Origin: Streptomyces sp. NBC_00582
Lineage (GTDB): Bacteria; Actinomycetota; Actinomycetes; Streptomycetales; Streptomycetaceae
Length of the DNA: 64,000 nt
Direction of reading: 5' to 3'
Assembly (NCBI RefSeq): GCF_036345155.1
Contig: NZ_CP107772.1
Location: forward strand, 5,580,001 to 5,644,000
A program made the translations under genes and the position numbers. This document shows positions 30,995 to 38,302 of this stretch, piece after piece; the first letter of the stretch is position 1, and every line of letters starts with the position of its first letter. A model generated the notes under the pieces. That model had not been told where the DNA came from and searched no databases. It saw only the letters and a program-made list of their open reading frames with translations.

Positions 30995-33879
30995 GACTGC
31001 CTTCCCAGGGCGACGAGTTCGGCGAGTTCGGCGTCGGACAGTTCGGTGAGGGCTGCCTCGCCGGAGCCGACGACGGCGTCGGCGAGCGCGCGCTTGGCTT
31101 CGAGCAGCTTCGCCACCTTGTCCTCCACGGTTCCCTCCGCGAGGAGCTTGTGTACCTGGACGGGTCTGTCCTGGCCGATGCGGTAGGCACGGTCGGTGGC
31201 CTGGTCCTCGACGGCCGGGTTCCACCAGCGGTCGTAGTGCACGACGTGGCTGGCGCGGGTGAGGTTGAGTCCGGTGCCCGCCGCTTTCAACGACAGCAGG
31301 AACACCGGCACTTCACCACGCTGGAAGCGGTCCACCATCTCCTCGCGCCGCGCGACGGGGGTGCCGCCGTGCAGGAAGAGAGCGGGGACGCCGCGCTCGG
31401 CCAGATGCTTCTCCAGCAGAGCCGCCATCTGTTTGTACTGCGTGAAGACCAGCACGGATTCGCCTTCGGCGGTGATGGTGTCGAGAAGCTCGTCGAGCAG
31501 GTCGAGCTTGCCGGAGCGGCCCCGCAGGGGAGTGGACTGGCGCAGGCTGTGCTCTTTCAGATACTGGGCGGGGTGGTTGCAGATCTGCTTCAGCGCGGTG
31601 AGCAGCTTGAGCACCAGACCACGCCGGGCGATGCCCTCCGACTCCGCGATCTTCGCCATGGTCTCGCGGACCTGTGCCTCGTACAGGATGGTCTGCTCGG
31701 CCGTCAGCGGGACGACGCGGTCGGTCTCGGTCTTGGGCGGCAGTTCGGGCGCGATGCCGGGGTCGGACTTCTTGCGGCGCAACAGGAAGGGACGTACGAG
31801 ACGGGACAGGCGCTCGGCTGCCTCGGGATCCTCGCCCGCCTCGACGGCGCGGGCATGCCGGTCACGGAAGGCGGTGAGCGTGCCGAGGAGCCCGGGGGTG
31901 GTCCAGTCGAGCAGTGCCCACAGCTCCGAGAGGTTGTTCTCCACGGGGGTCCCGGTGAGAGCGACGCGGGCGCGGGCGGGCAGGGCGCGCAGTTCGCGGG
32001 CGGTGACGGCGTAGGGGTTCTTGACGTGCTGGGCCTCGTCGGCGGCCACCAGCGACCAGGCGGTCTCGGCGAGCACTTGGCGGTCACGGCGCAGCACCCC
32101 GTAGGTGACCAGGACGATCTCGTCGCCGGCCAGGTCCCCCAGGTGGCGGTCGCCGCCGTGATAGCGGCGTACGGGGGTGGACGGTGCGAATCTGGCGGCC
32201 TCGCGCTGCCAGTTGCCGAGCAGAGAGGCCGGGCAGACGACAAGGGTGGGGCCCGCGGTGGAGGGGTCGGTCTGGCGGTGCAGGTGCAGAGCGAGCAAGG
32301 TGATGGTCTTGCCCAGGCCCATGTCGTCGGCGAGACAGCCGCCGAGGCCGAGTGCGCACATCTCGGCCAGCCAGGCCAGACCTCGCTTCTGGTACTCGCG
32401 CAACGTGGCGTTGAGGGCGGCGGGCTGGGGCACGGGGGTGCGGGACTCGGGATCGCGGATACGAGCGACCAGGTCGCCGAGTGCACCGACCGCCGCACAG
32501 GGGACCCGGTCACCGTCTTGCTCGGTCTCGCCGGTCAGCGCGGCGCTCAACGCCTCCATGGGGGTGAGCGGTTCCATCCGGCGGCGCTTGGCGCGGGCCA
32601 CCAGCTTCGGGTCGGCGACCACCCACTGGTCGCGAAGCCGGACGAGGGGACGGCGGGACTCTGCGAGGGCATCCATCTCGGCTTCGGTGAGCGGCTCGCC
32701 GCCGAGGGAGACCTGCCAGCGGAAGTCGAGGAGGGCCTCGGTGTCCAGCAGGCCGCCCGCGGCGGAACCGGGGGCGGTGCGCTGCCCGATCTCCGCGGTC
32801 GCGGTGAGCGCCTTGACCAGTTCGCGCGGCCAGTGCACGTCGACACCGGCCGCGCGCAGCGCGTCCGTGGCGTCCCCGAGGAGCTCGAAGGCTTCGTCGT
32901 CGGTCAACCTGAGCTGATCGGGAGCGGCATCGTCGAGCATTCTCCGCAGCGGGGGCCAGGCACGGGCGCCGCGACGCAGGGCGAGCAGGGTCTCGGTCTC
33001 GGCGCGCGGGCCGAGCAGCCGCTCCACTTCGGTCGGCTCGCTCCACAGCCGCGCGGCCTCGATGACGAGCGCCGGGTCCGCCGCGGTGTGCAGTTGCAGG
33101 ACGGCCCGGAACTGCCGTCGGCGTCCTTCGGGTACGTCGACGCGCAGGGAGACACTGACCTCGGAGGTGAGCGCCGCCTGGGTTTCCTCGGCCCATTCAC
33201 GCAAGGCGGGCACGGCATGGGCCTCGCGCCAGGCGTACGGCAGCGCTCCCATGGCGAGCGGCGCGGCCGGCGTACGGACCAGATCATCGGCGACCGCGTC
33301 GCAGAACTGGCGTACCAGTGCGGCCGGTTCGGTGATCCGTACCGGCGCAGGGCCTGGCTCGGGCAGGCAGTGGGCGTGTGGCGGGAAGGCGGCGGCCAGG
33401 GCGTCCAGCGTCTGGCGCTGGGCGGCGGTAAAAGGACCCACCTGCCAGGTGTCGTAACCGGCGGGAGTGAGGGCCGGGTGCAGACGGCCGTCAGCGAGCA
33501 GCCGCAGCGCGAACCAGGCGGCGGCCTGCCAGGCGGCGCTGGAAGGATGCGTCGGCTCCGCATCGGCCAGGGCGGAGACGGCGACGGCGACAGGCAGCGC
33601 GTAACCCTCGACCTTGCGCCGCCTGACCGAGCGGCCGTGCGGCAGGACCAGCTCCACCGCCTCGGTCTCAAGGCCGGTGGGTTCCATGCTGTCTTCGGCT
33701 GCTGCCCCGGTCGGCTTCCACAGCAGTAGCCGCCCGAGGCGGGCGGGCTCACCGGCCAGGAACACCGCCGCCCAGCCGGCGCCGAGCAGTTCCCTCACGA
33801 AGGCGGATGTTTCCCGCCGGGCCAGCGGCGGTGCGTTCCTCGCGCCCGTACTCGGCTCTCGTACGACGACTCGTGCCAC
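30991..33879 (-). CDS. SNF2-family DNA-dependent ATPase/helicase
   Basis: About 962 residues. The N-terminal half (1-480) is the bacterial SNF2-associated region (DUF3670-like). The motor follows: LREYQKRGLAWLAEMCALGLGGCLADDMGLGKT (Walker A about residue 520), a DEAQ box (AADEAQHVKN, about 613), ALTGTPVENNLSELWALLDWTTPGLLG, SVLVFTQYKQMAALLEKHL and motif VI QATDRAYRIGQDRPVQVHKL (about 896). Starts with GTG; I prefer 33879 (RVVVREPS), preceded by GGCGGAAGAGA. An in-frame GTG at 33939 would add 20 basic residues. DEAQ instead of DEAH is seen in other SNF2 members. It is the first gene of the pair with the SWIM protein. Confidence 0.92.
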   Translation of the reverse strand: MARVVVREPSTGARNAPPLARRETSAFVRELLGAGWAAVFLAGEPARLGRLLLWKPTGAAAEDSMEPTGLETEAVELVLPHGRSVRRRKVEGYALPVAVAVSALADAEPTHPSSAAWQAAAWFALRLLADGRLHPALTPAGYDTWQVGPFTAAQRQTLDALAAAFPPHAHCLPEPGPAPVRITEPAALVRQFCDAVADDLVRTPAAPLAMGALPYAWREAHAVPALREWAEETQAALTSEVSVSLRVDVPEGRRRQFRAVLQLHTAADPALVIEAARLWSEPTEVERLLGPRAETETLLALRRGARAWPPLRRMLDDAAPDQLRLTDDEAFELLGDATDALRAAGVDVHWPRELVKALTATAEIGQRTAPGSAAGGLLDTEALLDFRWQVSLGGEPLTEAEMDALAESRRPLVRLRDQWVVADPKLVARAKRRRMEPLTPMEALSAALTGETEQDGDRVPCAAVGALGDLVARIRDPESRTPVPQPAALNATLREYQKRGLAWLAEMCALGLGGCLADDMGLGKTITLLALHLHRQTDPSTAGPTLVVCPASLLGNWQREAARFAPSTPVRRYHGGDRHLGDLAGDEIVLVTYGVLRRDRQVLAETAWSLVAADEAQHVKNPYAVTARELRALPARARVALTGTPVENNLSELWALLDWTTPGLLGTLTAFRDRHARAVEAGEDPEAAERLSRLVRPFLLRRKKSDPGIAPELPPKTETDRVVPLTAEQTILYEAQVRETMAKIAESEGIARRGLVLKLLTALKQICNHPAQYLKEHSLRQSTPLRGRSGKLDLLDELLDTITAEGESVLVFTQYKQMAALLEKHLAERGVPALFLHGGTPVARREEMVDRFQRGEVPVFLLSLKAAGTGLNLTRASHVVHYDRWWNPAVEDQATDRAYRIGQDRPVQVHKLLAEGTVEDKVAKLLEAKRALADAVVGSGEAALTELSDAELAELVALGRQS

Positions 33880-34062
33880 TCTCTTCCGCCCTGTTCGCTT
33901 GCCGGACGCTCCCCTGGCCTGCTCACCACCGAACCCCACCAGGCAACCTCACACGCTGGCAACCGCAGGCCCTGGCTTGACTGCTGGCGACGGCGCGCGG
34001 CGGATATGCCGCTGCTGAACACACCGGTCCTCAACCGTACGGTGCGGCGCTACGGTGAGGCC

Positions 34063-34374
34063 ATGAGCACCTGGGACCCAGCCGTGCTGGAGGCGTTGAT
34101 CGAAGAGGTCACCGTCGACGCCTACGGCGAGGATGAGCAGCTCACCGCCTTCTTCACGATGATCGAGGAGAGCCTTGCCGTACCGTTCGCCACGACTGTT
34201 CTCGGCGTCGAGGTGAACGTGGTCGGTGTCGATCTGGCCGAGGACGGGCGCGTGGTCGCACGCTGCGTCCGGGGGCCGGTCCGACAGGACATCGGAATTC
34301 TGGACCTGCCGCTGCCCGAGCCCGCCCCGGAGGGCTCGCAATGGATCGAGGCACACCGCTACTGGGCCCGCTGA
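34063..34374 (+). CDS. CcbP-like small acidic (calcium-binding type) protein
   Basis: 103 residues: STWDPAVLEALIEEVTVDAYGEDEQLTAFFTMIEESLAVPFATTVLGVEVNVVGVDLAEDGRVVARCVRGPVRQDIGILDLPLPEP, then EAHRYWAR. The all-acidic helix followed by a small barrel matches the Anabaena CcbP-like calcium-binding family as I remember it (E-A-Y-x-E-x-E-Q-x-x-A-F, P-F-x-x-x-V-x-G). The acidic clusters EEVTVDAYGEDEQ could bind Ca2+. Start at the ATG at 34063; an upstream ATG would add 19 unrelated residues. Divergent from the SNF2 gene. Inside the islet; no partner is evident. Confidence 0.65.
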   Translation: MSTWDPAVLEALIEEVTVDAYGEDEQLTAFFTMIEESLAVPFATTVLGVEVNVVGVDLAEDGRVVARCVRGPVRQDIGILDLPLPEPAPEGSQWIEAHRYWAR

Positions 34375-34500
34375 ACTGACGCGCCGCACAACTGCACAGC
34401 TGAGCCCGTGCTCGAACCGACCTGAGCCCGTGCTCGAACGGGCGGCCGCCCCGATTGCAGCTGACCGGACCGACCGCGGTAAACAGAGAGCACATAGCAC

Positions 34501-34516
34501 GCATACCGCAGTATGC
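34501..34516. promoter_or_regulatory. toxin-antitoxin operator palindrome
   Basis: GCATAC-CGCA-GTATGC is a perfect 6-bp inverted repeat, ending nine bases before the antitoxin ATG at 34525. It is unusually AT-rich for the region. Ribbon-helix-helix antitoxins bind such short palindromes to repress their own operon. Confidence 0.65.
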
Positions 34517-34524
34517 TTACCGCT

Positions 34525-34773
34525 ATGGCTGACACCACGCGCATCACGGTGACACTCCCCACCGAGCAGGTGGCGGAGCTGAAGAAGATCACGGACAACA
34601 TCTCCGGCTACGTGGCCGAAGCGGTTGCCAGACAGATCCGGCACCAGCTTCTGGGGGCCGACCTGCGCAGCCACGCAGACGAGCACGGGGCCTTCAGTGA
34701 GGAAGAGCTGGCCGAGGCGCGGGCGCGGATCTTCGGTACGACGCAGGCCGCCGGTGGCGCGAGCGCTGCGTGA
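34525..34773 (+). CDS. ribbon-helix-helix antitoxin
   Basis: 82 residues. The N-terminus ADTTRITVTLPTEQVAELKKITDNISGYVAEAVARQIRHQLL is a ribbon-helix-helix (beta strand RITVTLP, then two helices with the G-Y-V-A-E-A-V pattern of CopG/ParD/VapB types). The acidic C-terminal part (ADEHGAFSEEELAEARARIFG) would wrap around the toxin. The ATG at 34525 is preferred; an ATG at 34513 lies inside the operator palindrome. The stop overlaps the start of the PIN gene as GTGA, the usual antitoxin-toxin coupling. Confidence 0.85.
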   Translation: MADTTRITVTLPTEQVAELKKITDNISGYVAEAVARQIRHQLLGADLRSHADEHGAFSEEELAEARARIFGTTQAAGGASAA

Positions 34774-35171
34774 GCGGGCACATCGAGACTGTCGTCCTGG
34801 ACAGCGAGGGGTTGTCGGCCTGGGTGGCGCAGGATCGGAAGGTTCTGGCGATGTTCCAGGTGTTCCACGACATGGGAGCGGACCTTGTCGTCAGCGCCAA
34901 CACCATCGTGGAGGTGAGCCACACCAGGGTGAACCTGCCCCGACTGCAATGGGCGCTCTCCCGGGTCAAGGTGGAGCCGGTCACCGAGGCGACGGCCAAG
35001 GCGGCGGCACAACTGCTCAAGAGCGTCGGCCTGCACGGACACAAGTACGCGATCGACGCCACCGTCGCCGAAGCGGCCTTGCGTCAGCCTGGCCCGGTCG
35101 CCATTCTCACGTCGGATATCGATGACATGACCCGGCTGTGCGGCGGCAAGGTCCGGATGATCGGGCTATGA
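34770..35171 (+). CDS. PIN-domain ribonuclease toxin (VapC-like)
   Basis: 133 residues. PIN acidic residues are present in order: Asp in TVVLDSEGLSAW (about 11), Glu in NTIVEVSHTR (about 48), Asp in YAIDATVAEAAL (about 98) and Asp in ILTSDIDDMTRL (about 116). The fold and length fit VapC-type Mg2+-dependent RNases, which cleave tRNA or rRNA. The second-strand and C-terminal SDIDDM pattern is the actinobacterial variant that keeps the active site. Translated from a GTG overlapping the antitoxin stop. The TA pair sits next to the right att repeat, a frequent position for stabilising genes on integrated elements. Confidence 0.85.
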   Translation: MSGHIETVVLDSEGLSAWVAQDRKVLAMFQVFHDMGADLVVSANTIVEVSHTRVNLPRLQWALSRVKVEPVTEATAKAAAQLLKSVGLHGHKYAIDATVAEAALRQPGPVAILTSDIDDMTRLCGGKVRMIGL

Positions 35172-35261
35172 CGGCTGCCGTGACTCCGTCGTCAGTCGCC
35201 CCACGGATGCGAGCGTGCGTCTTTCTGCCTGGCAGGTATGTCCCGAATGTTGCCTATAAAC

Positions 35262-35280
35262 GCAACCGAAACTGCAACCA
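35262..35280. repeat. arm-like repeat near the right islet end
   Basis: GCAACCGAAACTGCAACCA, 17 of 19 bases identical to 29672-29690. It lies just inside the terminator of tRNA-Ser(GGA). A further diverged relative (CGAAACTGAGACCAGGGCA) lies left of the left att repeat. Confidence 0.45.
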
Positions 35281-35289
35281 GGGCATGCC

Positions 35290-35324
35290 GAAGAGCCGGA
35301 CCGCACTAAGCGGTCCGGCTCTTC
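35290..35324. terminator. terminator of tRNA-Ser(GGA)
   Basis: A perfect 15-bp stem GAAGAGCCGGACCGC (35290-35304) with its complement at 35310-35324 around ACTAA. It lies 23 bp past the 3' end of the minus-strand tRNA. The outer base pairs overlap the start of the 80-bp att repeat. Confidence 0.8.
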
Positions 35325-35399
35325 GTTTCGCCTGTTCAGGCGGCTGCGGAGGATACGAGATTCGAACTCGTGAGGGGTTGCCCCCAACACGCTTTCCAA
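35320..35399 (-). repeat. att repeat within the intact tRNA-Ser(GGA)
   Basis: Identical over 80 bp to 29495-29574. It covers the tRNA from the anticodon loop to the 3' end plus about 25 bp of flank. The base after the match differs (G here, A in the left copy), which marks the crossover limit. Confidence 0.85.
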
Positions 35400-35431
35400 G
35401 CGTGCGCCCTAGGCCTCTAGGCGAATCCTCC
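35347..35431 (-). tRNA. tRNA-Ser(GGA)
   Basis: Minus-strand sequence begins GGAGGATTCGCCTAGAGG and ends with ATCCTCC plus a G discriminator. The anticodon stem-loop CACGCTTGGAAAGCGTG carries GGA, reading UCC and UCU. A long variable arm (TGTTGGGGGCAACCCC) and TTCGAAT confirm serine. 85 bases, CCA not encoded. Its 3' part is the integration target of the islet to the left and is regenerated by it. Confidence 0.95.
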
Positions 35432-35527
35432 GCCGGAAACATTACATGACCGAGAGGAGTGCTCGCGAACTCGTTCCTCGACGGTCCGGCGGGGTCGTTC
35501 CTGGCCGTCGGCATCGGGTACTGTTTG

Positions 35528-35618
35528 GGCAGCCCCTCACGCGGCGCTATCTGACTGAACTCCCCCAGGGCCGGAAGGCAGCAAGGGTAGGTTGGCTCTG
35601 GCGGGTGCGTGGGGGGCG
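35528..35618 (+). ncRNA. ffs: signal recognition particle RNA, small bacterial type (4.5S)
   Basis: The conserved domain IV is unmistakable: CAGGGCCGGAAGGCAGCAAG, followed by GGTAGGTTGGCTCTGG. The ends CCCCTCACGC (about 35533) and GCGTGGGGGG (about 35607) pair to close the long hairpin. The exact ends are estimated. It partners Ffh in membrane protein targeting and lies just upstream of dnaX, a common place in actinobacteria. Confidence 0.92.
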
Positions 35619-35721
35619 CTCGCGTGTCCGGGGGCGGGCCGTTTCAAGGGCCGCGTTTCCGTGAGTGGCCCGGGATCGTGCGCGGGGCCGGATGTCAGTG
35701 GGCGCCTATAACCTCGTATGC

Positions 35722-38100
35722 GTGTCGTCTCTCGCGCTGTACCGCCGCTATCGCCCGGAGTCGTTCGCCGAGGTCATCGGGCAGGAGCATGTCACCGACC
35801 CGCTGCAGCAGGCGCTGCGGAACAACCGGGTCAATCACGCGTACCTGTTCAGCGGGCCGCGTGGGTGCGGGAAGACCACCAGCGCGCGCATCCTGGCCCG
35901 CTGTCTGAACTGCGAGAAGGGCCCGACGCCGACTCCCTGCGGGGAGTGCGACTCCTGCCGCGACCTCGCGCGCAACGGCCCGGGTTCGATCGACGTCATC
36001 GAGATCGACGCCGCTTCGCACGGTGGTGTGGACGACGCCCGTGACCTGCGCGAGAAGGCCTTCTTCGGGCCCGCCCGCAGCCGCTACAAGATCTACATCA
36101 TCGACGAGGCCCACATGGTCACGTCGGCCGGTTTCAACGCGCTCCTCAAGGTCGTCGAGGAGCCCCCGGAGCATCTGAAGTTCATCTTCGCCACCACCGA
36201 GCCCGAGAAGGTCATCGGGACGATCCGGTCGCGTACGCACCACTACCCGTTCCGGCTCGTCCCGCCCGGCACCCTCCGGGAGTACCTCGGCGAGGTGTGC
36301 CAGAAGGAGGACATCCCGGTCGAGGAAGGCGTGCTGCCGCTCGTCGTGCGCGCGGGCGCCGGTTCCGTGCGTGACTCCATGTCCGTCATGGACCAGCTCC
36401 TCGCGGGCGCGAGCGACGCCGGTGTGACGTACGCCATGGCCACCTCCCTCCTCGGCTACACGGACGGCACGCTGCTCGACTCGGTCGTCGAGGCCTTCGC
36501 CACGGGTGACGGGGCGGCCGCCTTCGAGGTCGTGGACCGGATCATCGAGGGGGGCAACGACCCACGGCGGTTCGTCGCCGACCTCCTGGAGCGGCTGCGT
36601 GACCTCGTCATCCTCGCCGCCGTCCCGGACGCCGCCGAGAAGGGGCTCTTCGACGCCCCCGCCGACGTCCTGGAGCGCATGCAGGCCCAGGCCGGTGTCT
36701 TCGGCGCCGCCGAGCTCAGCCGTGCCGCCGACCTCGTCAACGAGGGCCTCACCGAGATGCGCGGCGCCACCTCGCCCCGCCTCCAGCTCGAGCTGATCTG
36801 TGCGCGCGTGCTGCTTCCCGCCGCCTACGGCGACGAGCGCTCCGTCATGGCCCGCCTCGACCGCATCGAGCGCGGCGTGAACTTCTCCGCCGGTGGCGTC
36901 CAGGGCATGCCCCCCGTGGGGTACGTGCCCGGCCCCGAGGCCCACGGCGCTCCCGCCGCGACCGGCGGCGCCCCGATCCCGCCGGGAGGCGGAGCGGCCG
37001 CCGCCCGTGCGGCGGTGCGGGGCGGCGCGGGCGCCGGAGCAGCCGGTCCGGCCCCCTACGCCGGGCAGGCCCCGGCCCAGGGGCAGCCGCAGTCTCAGCC
37101 TTCCGGCCCGCCGGTTGGGCAGCCCCCCGCCCAGGCCCCGGCGCAGCCCTCCGCCACGCCCCCCGCCGCCGCGGCCTCCGCCCCGCCCGCAGGGCCCTCC
37201 GCGCCTCCCGCCCCGGAAGCCGGTCCCGCGCAGCCGCCCTCCCAGCCCCCCGCCGCCGGGGCCTGGCCCACCGCCACCGCCGCGGGCAGCGGACGCCGGC
37301 CGGGCGGCTGGCCCACGGCCACCCCCGCGGGTGGTGGAGCGGTACGTCCCCCAGCGGCATCCCCCGCCGCCCAGGCTCCGCAGCCCGCCCAGGCCCCTGC
37401 CCGGCCCCCCGCCTCCGCGGCCCCGCCAGCCGCCGGCGCACCGGCCGCCGGCGCCTACGCACCCACCGCCGGTGGCCTCGATCCCCGCATGCTGTGGCCC
37501 AACATCCTGGAGGCGGTCAAGAACCGACGCCGCTTCACCTGGATCCTCCTCAGCCAGAACGCCCATGTCGCCGGCTTCGACGGCACCACCCTCCAGCTCG
37601 GCTTCGTCAACGCCGGCGCCCGTGACAACTTCGCGAGCAGCGGCAGCGAGGACGTGCTGCGCCAGGCCCTGGCCGAGCAGTTCAACGTCCAGTGGAAGAT
37701 CGAGGCGGTCATCGACCCGTCGGGTGGACCGGCCCCCGCGCCGACCGGCGGTCACGGCGCTCCGGGCGGCGGCGGTGGTGCGCAGGGCGGATACGGCGCC
37801 TCCTCCTCCTACGGCGCTCCGGGCGGCGGCTACGGCGGCAGCGCCCCGTCCCCCCAGCCCCCGGCCTCCGCCGGTCCCGCCCCGCACACCCCGTCCCCCT
37901 CCACCTCTGCGCCCGCGTCCCCCAGCGGTCCCGCGGTGGCCCCCGCCCCTGCCCAGGCCCCTGCCCCGGAGCCGGTGGCCCCCGAGGACGACATTCCCGA
38001 GGACGACGACCCCGACCTCAACGAGTCGGCTCTCTCCGGCCACGAACTGATCGTGCGCGAGCTGGGGGCCACGGTGGTGGAGGAGTACACCAACGAGTAG
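35722..38100 (+). CDS. dnaX: DNA polymerase III subunit gamma/tau
   Basis: 792 residues from the GTG at 35722 (SSLALYRRYRPESFAEVIGQEHVTDPLQQALRNNRVNHAYLFSGPRGCGKTTSARILAR). Walker A is GPRGCGKT. The four-Cys zinc module is CLNCEKGPTPTPCGECDSC, the DExx box DEAHMV, and sensor 1 FIFATTEPEKV. It is the clamp-loader ATPase of the replisome. After the collar domain (about residue 390) comes a very long Pro/Ala/Gln-rich linker (about 400-580). A folded tau-like domain (LDPRMLWPNILEAVKNRRRFTWILLSQNAHVAGFDGTTLQLGF) is followed by another low-complexity tail. I see no A-rich slippery site for a gamma/tau frameshift. Actinobacterial DnaX is usually of this long type. Confidence 0.97.
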   Translation: MSSLALYRRYRPESFAEVIGQEHVTDPLQQALRNNRVNHAYLFSGPRGCGKTTSARILARCLNCEKGPTPTPCGECDSCRDLARNGPGSIDVIEIDAASHGGVDDARDLREKAFFGPARSRYKIYIIDEAHMVTSAGFNALLKVVEEPPEHLKFIFATTEPEKVIGTIRSRTHHYPFRLVPPGTLREYLGEVCQKEDIPVEEGVLPLVVRAGAGSVRDSMSVMDQLLAGASDAGVTYAMATSLLGYTDGTLLDSVVEAFATGDGAAAFEVVDRIIEGGNDPRRFVADLLERLRDLVILAAVPDAAEKGLFDAPADVLERMQAQAGVFGAAELSRAADLVNEGLTEMRGATSPRLQLELICARVLLPAAYGDERSVMARLDRIERGVNFSAGGVQGMPPVGYVPGPEAHGAPAATGGAPIPPGGGAAAARAAVRGGAGAGAAGPAPYAGQAPAQGQPQSQPSGPPVGQPPAQAPAQPSATPPAAAASAPPAGPSAPPAPEAGPAQPPSQPPAAGAWPTATAAGSGRRPGGWPTATPAGGGAVRPPAASPAAQAPQPAQAPARPPASAAPPAAGAPAAGAYAPTAGGLDPRMLWPNILEAVKNRRRFTWILLSQNAHVAGFDGTTLQLGFVNAGARDNFASSGSEDVLRQALAEQFNVQWKIEAVIDPSGGPAPAPTGGHGAPGGGGGAQGGYGASSSYGAPGGGYGGSAPSPQPPASAGPAPHTPSPSTSAPASPSGPAVAPAPAQAPAPEPVAPEDDIPEDDDPDLNESALSGHELIVRELGATVVEEYTNE

Positions 38101-38126
38101 GCGCCGCGGTCCCGGCCCGGCCCCCG

Positions 38127-38170
38127 GGAGCAGAGAGCTCGGCGCCGGGCGGAGCAGAGAGCTCGGCGCC
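38127..38170. repeat. 20-bp direct repeat after dnaX
   Basis: GGAGCAGAGAGCTCGGCGCC occurs at 38127-38146 and 38151-38170 (period 24). Each copy includes the palindrome GAGCTC. It is in the 202-bp gap between dnaX and purD; no role is evident. Confidence 0.85.
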
Positions 38171-38302
38171 CACCGGCCTGATCACCGCACCGCACCCCGC
38201 GCGACACGGCCCTCCTTCGGATAAACCTACGAACGCCCGACCCCCCCGTCCCTCAGCCTCCCGCACAAAGGGAACCCGCCCCCTCCCGTTAGGCTGACCC
38301 CT

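Larger units (their letters stand above)
29495..35399. mobile_element. 5.9-kb islet integrated at tRNA-Ser(GGA), no integrase
   Basis: Bounded by two direct 80-bp copies of the tRNA-Ser(GGA) 3' part; the intact tRNA is at the right edge. Contents: SWIM zinc-finger gene, SNF2 helicase gene, CcbP-like gene, RHH antitoxin and PIN toxin. No integrase, excisionase, replication or transfer gene is present, so it is either a decayed element or one mobilised in trans. Weaker similarity extends about 50 bp outside both repeats (CGAAACTG..ACCAGGGCA.GCCGAAGA), which suggests that related elements used this site more than once. Confidence 0.75.

Noticed and set aside
31150..33729. 859-residue open frame on the plus strand opposite the SNF2 gene
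   Set aside because: GC-rich codon bias leaves the antisense frame open. The composition (Gly, Gln, Val, Arg runs) is not protein-like and the SNF2 motifs on the other strand are unambiguous.
36893..38050. 385-residue proline/arginine-rich frame within dnaX
   Set aside because: Alternative-frame translation of the low-complexity linker of DnaX.
35722..38100. Programmed frameshift in dnaX
   Set aside because: No A-rich or other slippery heptamer with a following hairpin was seen in the region expected for a gamma product.
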